64,000 nt of DNA from Flammeovirga pacifica (GTDB lineage: Bacteria; Bacteroidota; Bacteroidia; Cytophagales; Flammeovirgaceae). The DNA lies in the NCBI RefSeq assembly GCF_000807855.2, contig NZ_JRYR02000001.1, positions 966,565 through 1,030,564 on the forward strand. Direction: 5' to 3'. Below the pieces are notes generated by a model. It searched no databases, was not told where the DNA came from, and was given only the letters and a program-made list of their open reading frames with translations. This document shows, in pieces, positions 45,380-55,900 of the stretch (its first letter is position 1; every line of letters begins with the position of its first letter). Made by a program: the position numbers and the translations under genes.

Positions 45380-45883
45380 ATGAAATATATCAAATACATT
45401 TGGGGCTTAACACTTTTAATCTATCTAGGATTAAATCTATTGACTTATATCTATCTTCCCGAAGAAGGTGTAACTGTACTTCAGAAAACCGGTAGTAGTA
45501 CAGCAATTTTCATGACTAGAAGTGATTTCTTTTATGCTTCTATGGGGAGCTTATTATTAGTCAATATCTTCTTTATGACTATTGGTAATGGTATTCTATA
45601 CTTTCCAAAAATCATGGTATTTGCTCCAAATAAAGAGTATTGGTATTCTAATGAAGAAACAAGAAATAAATTTGTAGAGATTGTCAAAGGATGGTCTAAA
45701 GGTATGGCTACAATTTTAACTCTTTTACTATTGACAGCTGTAGGAGCAATCTACCAAGCCCAAGGTCACGATCCTTTTGCTTTTAGAGTAGAATACTCAC
45801 CAATGATCTTATGGGTCTTTGCAATAATATGGCTAGGCTGTTATTTCTTTGTCTTGAAAAAGCCAAATAACGTGACCGAGTAA
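45380..45883 (+). CDS. Membrane protein of unknown function (possibly DUF1648-like)
   Basis: This 167-residue protein has four likely membrane helices (about 4-24, 50-76, 107-128, 142-160). Between helices 2 and 3 a conserved-looking PNKEYWYSNEETRNKF segment resembles the PNK-YW loop seen in DUF1648/SdpI-like membrane proteins. LPEEGVTVLQKTGSS near the first loop also fits that group. I cannot confirm the family. No enzymatic motif is visible. It follows the deo operon but is separated from it by a terminator and has its own candidate promoter. It converges with the fur-family gene. Confidence 0.7.
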   Translation: MKYIKYIWGLTLLIYLGLNLLTYIYLPEEGVTVLQKTGSSTAIFMTRSDFFYASMGSLLLVNIFFMTIGNGILYFPKIMVFAPNKEYWYSNEETRNKFVEIVKGWSKGMATILTLLLLTAVGAIYQAQGHDPFAFRVEYSPMILWVFAIIWLGCYFFVLKKPNNVTE

Positions 45884-45907
45884 AGTAATTTACAATATAT
45901 CATATAT

Positions 45908-45948
45908 AAAAATAGGCTATCCCAATACTATTGAGATAGCCTATTTTT
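45908..45948. terminator. Bidirectional terminator between membrane-protein gene and fur-family gene
   Basis: AAAAATAGGCTATC (45908-45921) pairs with GATAGCCTATTTTT (45935-45948), with further pairing inside the loop, flanked by A and T runs. Confidence 0.88.
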
Positions 45949-45963
45949 TTATAAGAACGATAA

Positions 45964-46416
45964 TTATGCTTTATCCTCTGTATTTTTTTTCTCTAAACAG
46001 TTTTTACAAACACCATAGAAGTTTAATGAGTGACTCTCAATTTCACAACTATAGATCTCTTCTACCATTTGTTGAATTTTTTGGATTCTAGGGTCACAGA
46101 ACTCAAAGATCTCATGACACTCCTTACAAATAAGGTGATCATGTTGTTTAAAACCATGTGCTTTTTCATATAAAGCCAAGTTCTTTCCAAACTGATGCTT
46201 AGTGATAAGGTCACAATCAAGTAATTTATCTAGAGTATTATAAACCGTAGCACGGCTTACTCGGTAGTTTTTGTTCTTCATGTTGATATAAAGTGATTCA
46301 ACATCAAAGTGCCCACCTCTACTATAAATCTCTTCTAAAATAGCAAAGCGTTCTGGAGTTTTTCTTAACTTCTTCTCCTCCAAATACTTGACAAATATTT
46401 CTTTAATATCTTCCAT
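45964..46416 (-). CDS. Fur-family transcriptional regulator
   Basis: This 150-residue protein has an N-terminal winged helix (about 10-85) with [13 protein letters not shown] and [12 protein letters not shown] as recognition region. The C-terminal metal-binding domain holds [20 protein letters not shown]. Two CxxC pairs (CKEC and CKNC) form the structural zinc site. It could be Fur (iron) or PerR/Zur-like; sequence alone does not decide. It is the last gene of a leftward operon after pdxA and the DUF3299-like gene, 11 bp downstream of the latter. Confidence 0.9.
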   Translation of the reverse strand: MEDIKEIFVKYLEEKKLRKTPERFAILEEIYSRGGHFDVESLYINMKNKNYRVSRATVYNTLDKLLDCDLITKHQFGKNLALYEKAHGFKQHDHLICKECHEIFEFCDPRIQKIQQMVEEIYSCEIESHSLNFYGVCKNCLEKKNTEDKA

Positions 46417-46427
46417 TCGAGCAAAAT

Positions 46428-46865
46428 TTAATAATTGGAATTTAATTCTACGGCATCTTTTAACTCATAGATTAATCCCGTTTCTTGATCATTTAAATGA
46501 AGGGTACCTTTAAAAGACACTTCTTCCTCATCAATTTCTCTATGATTTTTTAGAAAAATTGCCACAACAGATTCAGGCCCTGCTCCTCCACAAAAAAAAC
46601 AACTTGAAAAAGGATAAACGGATAACATGATGGAATTGTCTTCTGTCTCAACAGGTAGAACAAAACCTTTGATTACCACTTCCTTTTCACTTAAAGCTTT
46701 TACTTCATCAGTAAATAATGGAAAAGGAATATCCATCTCAAATTCCTCAGAATATTTATATTCCCAGTCTACATTTAATAGCTTTTCCCAAATTTCATCC
46801 TCTTGTAGTGAAAAAGACGAAAGAAGGGTTCCTAAAAGAATGAAAATAATTACGCGAAATTTCAT
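46428..46865 (-). CDS. Secreted DUF3299-like protein
   Basis: This 145-residue protein has a signal peptide ([19 protein letters not shown]). The core [12 protein letters not shown] followed by [21 protein letters not shown] matches the layout of DUF3299 proteins (a GFVLP-type strand, then a Cys-containing metal-site-like loop); the loop has a C-x2-C pair. The frame extends upstream to 47021, inside pdxA, but the ATG at 46865 gives a proper signal peptide and begins 4 bp after the pdxA stop. Possible role: periplasmic metal or redox handling, unproven. It lies in an operon with pdxA and a Fur-family regulator. Confidence 0.78.
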   Translation of the reverse strand: MKFRVIIFILLGTLLSSFSLQEDEIWEKLLNVDWEYKYSEEFEMDIPFPLFTDEVKALSEKEVVIKGFVLPVETEDNSIMLSVYPFSSCFFCGGAGPESVVAIFLKNHREIDEEEVSFKGTLHLNDQETGLIYELKDAVELNSNY

Positions 46866-46869
46866 CTGA

Positions 46870-48225
46870 CTATGAATTATTTTCTGGTTGATTAGGAGGA
46901 TTATTTCCTTCATTTCTGTTGAAATCCCCTTTTCTACTTTTCCAATGCTCCTTCTTATTATTACCTCTTGGTCCTCCTCCTCTAAATTTAGGATTTTGTT
47001 GATTTTTAGCTTTATTTTCAAGCATTTTTTGCTGTTTAGTCACTTGTGCTTCTTTGCGTTCACCAGCTTCTAATTCACTTAAATCAAACTCTTCACCTTG
47101 AGAAGAAGACTCAATAACTAATCTTTGATTTTTAATATTATCCTTTCTATCCTGCAATAATTGTTTTGCATTAGGGCGGATCATATTTTTAACCTCGTTA
47201 TTTCTTACTTTGACAATGTCTACAGCTTGCATAAGTGCTTCTCTAAACGATGTCTCATCAGCAATACCTTTTCCTGCTATATTATATGCTGTCCCATGAT
47301 CAGGAGATGTTCTCACTATATCAAGTCCTGCAGTATAATTCACTCCATTTTCGAATGCATGCAATTTAAATGGTATCAGCCCTTGATCATGATACATACA
47401 TAGTATACCATCATAATTTTTAAAAGAGAAGGTACCAAAGAATCCATCAGCCGGGAAAGGACCGAAAACTAGATTTCCTCTTTTCTTAAACTCTTTTACA
47501 ACAGGTCCAATTATATTAATTTCTTCGTCACCTAATAAGCCTTCCTCTCCTGCATGTGGATTTAACCCCATTACAGCAACCTTAGGTTTAGTAATACCAA
47601 AATCCTTTTTCAAAGACTCAATCATTACTTCTAGTTTTGCAGTCACTTTTTCTTTAGTGATTGCTGCAGAAACATCTTTAATTGGGATATGACCAGTAAC
47701 AACTCCTACACGTAAATCACCAGAACAAAGAGTCATTAAAGTTTCTCTACCTTTAGCGAAATTTTCATTATAGTATTCAGTATGACCCGCATACTGGAAT
47801 TTTTCACTTTGAATATTAGCTTTATTGATTGGAGCAGTAACTACTGCGTCAATTACTTCAGATTTTAAATCTTCAGACGCTTTCTCAATAGACAAATAAG
47901 CACAATTCCCTGCCTCAGGAGTTACCTTACCTGGATCAAGTTCTTGAATTTCATTCCAACAGTTAACCACGTTAATTTTTTGGTCGTGGATATAGCTGTT
48001 GTTATTATATTGATGATAAGTAAATTCCTCAATATTTAATATCCTTTTGTATTTGGTTAGGATTTTACCAGAACCGTATACAACTGGAGTACATATATTA
48101 GCAATCCTCTTGTCTTGTAACACTTTAACAATTACTTCTGGTCCAATACCATTGTAATCACCAATAGTGATACCTATGCGAGGTTTGTTTGATTTTCTAT
48201 TCTTTAGAGTTTTGTTTTCCTTCAT
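46870..48225 (-). CDS. pdxA: 4-hydroxythreonine-4-phosphate dehydrogenase with low-complexity tail
   Basis: This 451-residue protein is about 100 residues longer than normal PdxA. The core (about 15-355) is complete: ITIGDYNGIGPEV, VVTAPINKANI, YAGHTEYY, ALNPHAGE-like (GLNPHAGEEG) and MYHDQGLIPFK, which hold the catalytic and metal-binding His/Asp residues. It oxidises 4-phosphohydroxy-L-threonine for pyridoxal phosphate synthesis. Residues 356-451 form a Lys/Gln/Asn-rich tail with FRGGGPRGNN and HWKSRKGDF, like the RGG-type tails of RNA-binding proteins. The sequence stays in frame with no sign of a frameshift. First gene of an operon with a DUF3299-like gene and a Fur-family gene. Confidence 0.92.
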   Translation of the reverse strand: MKENKTLKNRKSNKPRIGITIGDYNGIGPEVIVKVLQDKRIANICTPVVYGSGKILTKYKRILNIEEFTYHQYNNNSYIHDQKINVVNCWNEIQELDPGKVTPEAGNCAYLSIEKASEDLKSEVIDAVVTAPINKANIQSEKFQYAGHTEYYNENFAKGRETLMTLCSGDLRVGVVTGHIPIKDVSAAITKEKVTAKLEVMIESLKKDFGITKPKVAVMGLNPHAGEEGLLGDEEINIIGPVVKEFKKRGNLVFGPFPADGFFGTFSFKNYDGILCMYHDQGLIPFKLHAFENGVNYTAGLDIVRTSPDHGTAYNIAGKGIADETSFREALMQAVDIVKVRNNEVKNMIRPNAKQLLQDRKDNIKNQRLVIESSSQGEEFDLSELEAGERKEAQVTKQQKMLENKAKNQQNPKFRGGGPRGNNKKEHWKSRKGDFNRNEGNNPPNQPENNS

Positions 48226-48625
48226 AATCTTATTAAAAGTAGAATTCAGTATTTCTACATTTTTTTCAATTAATCAAAAGTAATCATTTATGCTATTATT
48301 TCTAAGTTAAATTGTATTAACCTTAGATTGTTTTTAAAGATAAATTTTGACTTGTTATTTAACAGTTATAGAAACTTATATCTTTTAGTTATCAAGAAGA
48401 CCTTAAAACATTATAAAATTAATAAAATTGGATTAAACCATAATAAAGTTTAAGGCAGCCCCTCTATCTAATATTTATCTTAGTCTTTAACCTTTAAAAT
48501 GAGTATTTTTGTGAAATTGAACAGAAATGCTTTGTGTATGAAATACTTCATCAAACTTCCGTTTAATATTGTTGGCTTCTTTGTGTAAAGGATGACCGAC
48601 ATGTGTATGTGATTAAATTCCACGA
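48226..48625. other. Divergent intergenic region of 400 bp
   Basis: It separates pdxA (leftward) from the Asp-box T9SS gene (rightward). Apart from the pdxA -7 candidate (48275-48282) and a TATTTTTG at 48504-48511 on the forward strand, I see no ORF, RNA gene or strong hairpin. It is probably a two-way promoter region with a long 5' leader for the T9SS gene. Confidence 0.5.
48275..48282 (-). promoter_or_regulatory. Candidate -7 promoter element for pdxA
   Basis: On the reverse strand TACTTTTG matches TAnnTTTG, 49 bp before the pdxA start. No -33 match is seen. Confidence 0.33.
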
Positions 48626-51600
48626 ATGAAAAGACTTTACTACTTAATATATATTCTCATTTTAACCGGTATTGTGAGCTATTGGGTGTACAACACTTTC
48701 TACTCAAAGGTAGAAGACACGCCCTTTATTTTCTCTCATGAAATACCTCAACATGATTTAGAAGTCAATGAAAGACGTCATCAAGAAAGAATTATCAAAG
48801 CGAATCAACCTGGTAAATTCCTTCAAATGATGAAATCCCTTCGTACACAAAAGGGAGATAAAAAATCAAATTATCAAATCGGTTACAAACAAAATGAACT
48901 AATTTTAAACTCATCAAGTAGTAAAAACCCCTATTTTGATTCATTATTTTGGAAAGAAAATGGACCATTAAATTTATCAGGAACTACATTTAGTGTTATT
49001 TCTGACTTAAATGATTCTACACAATCTTCTTGGTTTGCTACTACCTCTTCTGGTGACATATGGAAAACGACCAATAAAGGACGTAAATGGTTTAGTATTA
49101 CCGATTCAATTCCTAATGTTCCGATTACGAAAATCGTTCAATCAAAATCAAAGCATAACATTCTCTACGCAATTACTGGCGAAACTTATGGTGAAAATTT
49201 CATAGTGAAAGGAGAAGGTTTAATCAAAAGCGTTGATGGAGGGAAAAATTGGCATATCTTAAACAATACTTTAAAAGAAAAATTTCAGGTCATTAATTCA
49301 ATAATTATTGATCCAAAGAATGATAAAAAAGTTGTTATTTCAACCACTAGGCAAACTGAAAACAAAAAACTAATTTGCTATATTTTAAAATCAAATGACG
49401 GTGGCTTCACTTGGAATCAAGTATATGAAAGTGAAAATATAATTCAAACATTGACTTATCAACCTAGTAATTTTAATATTATTCTCGCTGGTATTAAAAA
49501 TAAAGGGGTCATTAAAAGTATCAATGGTGGGAATACTTGGGGGAAAGTAGGTAATAATTTCATTATGGGTGGAAGAATCAACCTTGCTTTTGCTAAAATT
49601 AACACTTCCATTGTGTTGTGCTCTACTACGGGTAAAGGAAAGAAAAAAGGGAAGCTATTCGTTTCAATGGATGCCGGCACTAACTGGAAAAGATTATATA
49701 TAGACACTCCTTTTGAACAAATCTATGGTGGCCAAGGTTGGTACAATAATTTTATTGAAGCCCACCCCTACGAAACCTATTCATTTTACATTGGCGGTGT
49801 AAATATCAATAAACTTTCGATCAAGAATTTTGAAACAGGTTTTTCAATAATAAAACCTCTATCTGATGCCTATTCAGAATATCACGGCCCTAATAATTAT
49901 ATACAAAAAACTGGCTTAACTGTACAAAAAGGGTTACATCCAGATCATCATCAGATACAAATTATAAATCAGAAAGACAGTGTTTTTCAAATGATCTCAG
50001 CCAATGATGGTGGTATATATGTTAGTGATATTAGTAAAAAACCAGGAGAAGAAAATAACACCTGGCAATTTAGTTCTTACGGTTTACATGCTACTCATTT
50101 TTATGATATTGATAAACATCCTTATCAAAATCAGTATATCGGAGGTTCTCAAGAAAATGGCTCATGGATATCTCCTATCAACCCCAATTATTACAGTAAA
50201 TACAGAAGAGCACTTCCAGGGGATGGGTTTGATCTAATTTGGAATAAAAGCAATGCTAATAAAATTATTGGGAGTATTTATTACAATCACTTTTATCTTT
50301 CAAAAGATGGTGGTTATTCGTTTAAAGAATTGAATAATGGGCTTCTTGATGTTGATAAAGACGCTCCTTTCTACTCAAAACTAGCGAATACATCCGATAG
50401 ACCTAATACTTTATTTACACTAGGAAAATCTGGTGTATGGTTCTCTGAAGATTTTGGTGAATCTTGGTTTTTAAGTCCCATTAAAAACAAATGGAGACTA
50501 TTAAAATTTATGGATATTGAAATTTCTACTGCCAATCCTGATATCATATGGGCTGGTGCTGAAATGAGTAATAATTTTAGAATCCACGTTTCTACTAATG
50601 GTGGTAAATCATTCCGCCCTACTTCGAATTTTTTGTATAGAGGTAAAGAAATGGGCCAAGTTTCTAAGATTGTTTCAGATCCTATTGATTCTTTATCTGC
50701 CTACATCTGTTTTTCTTTTAAAGGTGCTTCGAAAATTATCAAAACCACCGATTTAGGCAGAACATGGAAAGACATATCAGGTTACAGCGATAATAAAGCG
50801 AAAAAATTACCTGATGTAGAAGTTTATGATCTATTAGTCTTTCCTTTTAATAATGATATTATATGGGCAGGTACAGAGATTGGTATTTATGAAACAATCG
50901 ATGGAGGATTATCGTGGCATAAATTAAAAAGTAACTTCCCTCCAACTGCTGTTTGGAAAATCAAATTATACCAAAATAAAGTAATTGTATCTTCACAAGG
51001 TAGAGGTATTTGGAGCTTAATTCTACCTAGTATCAATACACCATCAATAACTACAACTTATATATCTAAAAACAACCTTCATTTAGAATTTGATCAGCCA
51101 TTAAACACTTATGATTCTCTACAAATAAATATTGATGGCAAGAAACACTCTATCTTACCTGAACAATATATTGGTAACTCTTTATCGATTAAAAATATTA
51201 CTAAAGCCTCGACTATCACTCCTATTGCTTATAAAGAATCTTTAAGTTATTCAGGCAAGAGTAAAAAGCACACTGTATACCTAAATAATAACGTAGTAAA
51301 GCATTTACATTTTGATCAAAATACAAATGCAGTTCACGAATTGCTATCAGGTGATTTATTTATTAATAATGAAGCTGATGGATTTATGAACTCTTTGCAA
51401 AGCCGTCATCCATATGAAATCAACAAAACAACATTTAGTTACATCAATAAAAAAATTGTAATTAGTGATAGTGTGAGTACTATTAACTATAAAGATGTTG
51501 CTTTAATAAATAAAGATGATTTTGTCAATATACAGGCTAGCAAAGATTTAACGCATTGGAAGGATATTGTCACCCCTTATAATTCATCAATTAATAGTGA

Positions 51601-52105
51601 TTGGCTTTTCACTATCAATAAAAATGATGTAAAAGGAGCACAAAATCTAGAAGTATTACATTCTATAAATTTACACGACTATTTTGAAGCAGGTGACACA
51701 ATAAACATAAGGTTTAAACTAAATTCGACCTTAAGTAAAAATAATTGGGGTTGGGCAATCACTTATTTTGATGTTCAAGGTAATCATGCTTCCGAAATAC
51801 CGGCAATTAATTTTGATGATATAATTCCTATTCAAGCTAGTGTCTATCCTAGTGTAGTTAAAGACCAAAAAATCAATGTTGAAGTATTGAGTAACTCAGA
51901 TAAATTGATGAACATTAAAATCATGAATTTAATTGGTAATAAGGTACTTGAAAGACAACATATTAAACTAAACAAAGGATGGAATAATTATCCAATAACA
52001 CTTCCTACCTTAACTTCAGGTATGTATGTTATAAACCTTGAATATGAAAATAAAATAACATCATTAAAATTTATGATTAGTACTGAAAGTGAACTTCCTA
52101 TTTAA
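48626..52105 (+). CDS. Secreted Asp-box (BNR/sortilin-like) repeat protein with T9SS-type C-terminus
   Basis: This 1159-residue protein has an N-terminal membrane anchor or signal peptide (about 5-24). From about residue 135 to 790 it carries many Asp-box motifs of the S-x-D-x-G-x-T-W type: KTTNKGRKW, SVDGGKNW, NDGGFTW, NGGNTW, MDAGTNW, KDGGYSF, TNGGKSF, TDLGRTW and IDGGLSW. These make beta-propellers like those of sortilin/VPS10 and xyloglucanases. The last 90 residues (QASVYPSVVKDQ ... LTSGMYVINLE ... LKFMI) are a divergent type A T9SS sorting domain with nine extra residues at the end. Surface or secreted location is likely; substrate is unknown and no sialidase FRIP motif was seen. Confidence 0.85.
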   Translation: MKRLYYLIYILILTGIVSYWVYNTFYSKVEDTPFIFSHEIPQHDLEVNERRHQERIIKANQPGKFLQMMKSLRTQKGDKKSNYQIGYKQNELILNSSSSKNPYFDSLFWKENGPLNLSGTTFSVISDLNDSTQSSWFATTSSGDIWKTTNKGRKWFSITDSIPNVPITKIVQSKSKHNILYAITGETYGENFIVKGEGLIKSVDGGKNWHILNNTLKEKFQVINSIIIDPKNDKKVVISTTRQTENKKLICYILKSNDGGFTWNQVYESENIIQTLTYQPSNFNIILAGIKNKGVIKSINGGNTWGKVGNNFIMGGRINLAFAKINTSIVLCSTTGKGKKKGKLFVSMDAGTNWKRLYIDTPFEQIYGGQGWYNNFIEAHPYETYSFYIGGVNINKLSIKNFETGFSIIKPLSDAYSEYHGPNNYIQKTGLTVQKGLHPDHHQIQIINQKDSVFQMISANDGGIYVSDISKKPGEENNTWQFSSYGLHATHFYDIDKHPYQNQYIGGSQENGSWISPINPNYYSKYRRALPGDGFDLIWNKSNANKIIGSIYYNHFYLSKDGGYSFKELNNGLLDVDKDAPFYSKLANTSDRPNTLFTLGKSGVWFSEDFGESWFLSPIKNKWRLLKFMDIEISTANPDIIWAGAEMSNNFRIHVSTNGGKSFRPTSNFLYRGKEMGQVSKIVSDPIDSLSAYICFSFKGASKIIKTTDLGRTWKDISGYSDNKAKKLPDVEVYDLLVFPFNNDIIWAGTEIGIYETIDGGLSWHKLKSNFPPTAVWKIKLYQNKVIVSSQGRGIWSLILPSINTPSITTTYISKNNLHLEFDQPLNTYDSLQINIDGKKHSILPEQYIGNSLSIKNITKASTITPIAYKESLSYSGKSKKHTVYLNNNVVKHLHFDQNTNAVHELLSGDLFINNEADGFMNSLQSRHPYEINKTTFSYINKKIVISDSVSTINYKDVALINKDDFVNIQASKDLTHWKDIVTPYNSSINSDWLFTINKNDVKGAQNLEVLHSINLHDYFEAGDTINIRFKLNSTLSKNNWGWAITYFDVQGNHASEIPAINFDDIIPIQASVYPSVVKDQKINVEVLSNSDKLMNIKIMNLIGNKVLERQHIKLNKGWNNYPITLPTLTSGMYVINLEYENKITSLKFMISTESELPI

Positions 52106-52196
52106 GTAAGTTTTCTTTTTGATTGTTACAGTATTTGTTTTAATGAAATAAAACGACCTTTTTTGCAAAAAAATAAATTGATAATAAATAATTTTT

Positions 52197-52982
52197 ATGG
52201 CCAACGTTAAACCAAAAAAGCATTTAGGACAGCATTTCCTAGAAGATATGCAAATTGCAGATGATATTGTGAATGCAATGACTCAACATGGCGGATACAA
52301 AGAAATCTATGAAATTGGTCCAGGTACTGGTGTTTTAACTACACGTTTGCTTAAAGATGAAAGATATAAAACAACTGTTGTTGAGATTGATACTGAATCT
52401 GTAGATTATCTTAAAGATGTTGTTGGTCTACCGGAAGATCAAATTATTGGTGGAGACTTTTTGAAATTAGACTTTGATAAAATCGCTCCACACCCAGTGG
52501 GTTTAATTGGTAACTTTCCCTACAATATTTCAACACAAATCTATTTTAAAGTGTTAGAACACAAAAATCAGATTACTGAATGTGTGGGAATGATTCAAAA
52601 AGAAGTTGCAGAAAGAATTTGTTGTAAAACAGGTGGAAGAACAGCAGGTATTTTAACTATTCTAGTTCAAGCATTTTTTGATGTAGAATATTTATTTACT
52701 GTCCCTCCAACTGTATTTAACCCGCCTCCAAAAGTAGAATCTGCTGTCATATCTTTAAAAAGAAATAATCGTAAAGAATTAAACTGTGACGAAAAACTAT
52801 TTTTCAAAGTAGTAAAACAAGCATTCTCTACAAGAAGAAAAACACTTAGAAATGCTATGAAACCATTTGGTTTACCTGCCGATTTCGTCAAAAAAGATAT
52901 TTTCTCTTTAAGAGCTGAAGCGTTAAGTGTAGACGACTTTATTCAATTAACTGAAGAAATAGAAGCGATAAGAAACTCATAG
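52197..52982 (+). CDS. rsmA: 16S rRNA dimethyladenosine transferase
   Basis: This 261-residue SAM-dependent enzyme dimethylates two adjacent adenines near the 3' end of 16S rRNA (KsgA). Visible motifs are KKHLGQHFLED (7-17), the SAM-binding EIGPGTGVLTTRLL, and the catalytic NFPYNIST (N-x-P-Y). The C-terminal helical domain has FSTRRKTLRNAMK. Length is typical. It starts 91 bp after the Asp-box gene and overlaps the end of the convergent T9SS gene by 6 bp (52977-52982). Confidence 0.96.
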   Translation: MANVKPKKHLGQHFLEDMQIADDIVNAMTQHGGYKEIYEIGPGTGVLTTRLLKDERYKTTVVEIDTESVDYLKDVVGLPEDQIIGGDFLKLDFDKIAPHPVGLIGNFPYNISTQIYFKVLEHKNQITECVGMIQKEVAERICCKTGGRTAGILTILVQAFFDVEYLFTVPPTVFNPPPKVESAVISLKRNNRKELNCDEKLFFKVVKQAFSTRRKTLRNAMKPFGLPADFVKKDIFSLRAEALSVDDFIQLTEEIEAIRNS

Positions 52983-55900
52983 TTTTATTAGCTTTTCGAT
53001 ATGAGTGTATTTATTTTGTTTATCATATAAATGAAGTAAATACACTCCTTTTTTTATCCTAGATACATTAATATTTTCATCTTTATTTAACTCACCACTT
53101 TGAACAGCCTGCCCTGTGATATTATAAATTTGATATTTAATTTGTAATGAATTTTGAGTTTTAATATTCAACACATCATCCATAGGGTTCGGGTACACCT
53201 TAAAAGTAAAGTTATTTTTATGGGTAGATGTAATAGGTTGATAATCCAAAGTAATATCATAAGTCTTACTACTTTCAATATTTTTACTTTGTGAATTTTG
53301 AATTATATAAGTAACATTAAGTTCTTTACCTGATAAACTAATCTCGTTTAAATCAAATGCCCAACTATTCTCTATCAAATTTATTTCTCCAAAATAATTA
53401 ATAAACTGATGCTCTAATGAATCACATGACTCATTAGTTGTAATTAGACAATATATTTTTTCCTCTGATAGAATGGGTTGGCGTAAATAAAATTGAGACT
53501 GTATTTGATTCTCGTCTTGTGTTAACTCCACATTGAATCTTTCACTTTTTAATAATGTTCTATCTAGGTTGTTATTGATAGTTTTGAGAAAATTATCTGA
53601 AGTTACTTCATCTATTAATTCTCCATCAATAAACACTAAAAATTCATTATCAATATGGTTTTGAGATGTGTTGTAATAATAATTTCTAGATAAAAAATGA
53701 TCATTAGAAAAATGACAAGAGTTAGAGGAGTATATATTGACATCTACGAATCTTTTTTCTTTAAGATTCTTCTTTAGATCATCAAGTAGATCACCTTGAT
53801 TTGTAAGTGTTGCATTTGGGAATATCTCTACTAAAGTCGAATGACTTTGTTCAAGAATAGAAAAACTTTTTAACCCTATTGAATTTGAAGATAATTGAGT
53901 AGCATTTCCGGTACATATTAACCTAAAAGCTATATTTCCTTGTTCTTTGATATTCGATAGATTGAATTTAATTAATTGATTTTCTAAATCATGGTAAGAC
54001 CAACCGATCCCATTGGGATTAGAACGTATTGAATTATTATATACAGATGATACGTTATAAGGAAACCAAAATGTAGAATCTTGATCACCAAGCATTTCCC
54101 AAGAATCACCATAATCTGTACTATATTGAAGAAAGACTGCGTTTTTATTATCTAAATCAATATCTAAGGACATTTCTAATACAGGGATATAGAACTGTGA
54201 TAAATCAAAAACAGGTGAATAAACAGCAGCAATACCCGTATGATTCAATGTATCAATTTTCAATATTTCTTGATCAATAACCCATGAATTTTGCTGTATA
54301 GAATCTGGCCAAAGTGTGAACTTCTCTTCGTTGTTGATTTTACCATAGACCCATTTCTGTTCTATATCTTTTACTGTAAAATTGAAAAGATCAGAGTGGG
54401 TTAGTATTGGTAAGATATATGAAGCTGTTGCACCACATTCATCTCCTTCTGAGGATGCCAAAACTCTTATATTTTTGACGTTTCCATCCGTGATACTAAA
54501 TGGTATTACATCTTCTTTTAATGAATAAACCTGATTAGAAAAATCAATATGATCATTTTGCTCAAAGCTATAAAAGCGAGATTCAAAGGAAATTGGATCA
54601 AAAAAAAGTTCGTGATTATTTTTATTCATATAAATAATATCAGACTTCAAGTACTGAGTTACCTCCTTTTCTTTTCTTAATTGAATATTATCATCCGCAA
54701 TCATTTGTTCTTTAAGAAAGTATTTCAATTTAAATTCTTGCTTTATGCTACTTTCTTTATTGAAAAGTTTATCAGCTTCAATAGTTATTAAGGTCTTATT
54801 ATCAAAATCTCTCAAAATTGAATCTTTTGAATTAACTATCTGTATATGAGTATCTTCATTTTGGGAATAAAAAGAATCAATTGAAAGAATTATTTCATTT
54901 ATTGTATTCATACAAATAGCTTCTTCATTACCTTCAATAAGTTTTTTTGTTGAAACCAGTACGTTTAAAGTGTCTTCAGAAATGCCTCCAAACTGATCTA
55001 TAAATCTAGCAACTACAATCGTTTCACGTGTTTCATCATCAATTATTGTCGCATTTTCCCATAGATAGTTAGCATCTATTTTTTTTGATGGTTTAACCGT
55101 TAATCCAAGATTGTTTTGATAATTTGTAATGAATTCGAAATCTTTTATCTCTCTCTGAAGAACAAGGTCATCTTTATAGTCAAAATATACATTTGGTGTT
55201 TTAGAAAAAATGATTTTTGGGGCTATTTCTGATGTGACTCCCGCTTCGTTATGAAGTTCTACTTTTAATTGCAAATAGCCTTCGTCATTATCATCTAAAA
55301 AATCTACTTTTTTCAGATCGTCTGTTGTAAGAGTAAACTTTATTACTGAATCTGCTTTTACTTCATTAATTAATTCGATAGTCTTAATTAAAGTGGCAGT
55401 TGTATTCTCTATAATATCAATTTTTTTAGCCGAAATATCATTTCCAATTACTTTATTTTTCAATTCAATCTCTTGACTAAATTTATATTGATTTTCTAAA
55501 GGACTCCACTCCCACATATTAAAAGGAATTTCAATAAAATTCACAGAAAATGAAGGAGGAAAAGGTTTTTCAATTTTGGGCCCTTTAATGTTAGTTATTA
55601 GGTATTTATTATGACTCATGTCTTCAAAAGAAACTTCCATTAAAATGGATGTATTATCTGGAAAATTAACATCGGTATAAAAGTCAATATTAATATTCTC
55701 ATCGATAATAGATGTTTCACAATACACCGCGTCATTATCTAATCCTAAAAACCTGACTTGTATTGTTTCTTCTAAAATATAAGAGGTAATAGTAGTGGGT
55801 ATTATCAAATTAACTTGTTCAAAAATAACATAATCATCGGCACTTACTTCTTGACCTTGATAATTAAAAAATTGAAGTTCTTGGTGATTGTAAAAGTTTT

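Noticed and set aside
46866-47021. N-terminal extension of the DUF3299-like protein into pdxA
   Set aside because: The extension overlaps the pdxA tail out of frame, and the ATG at 46865 gives a clean signal peptide.
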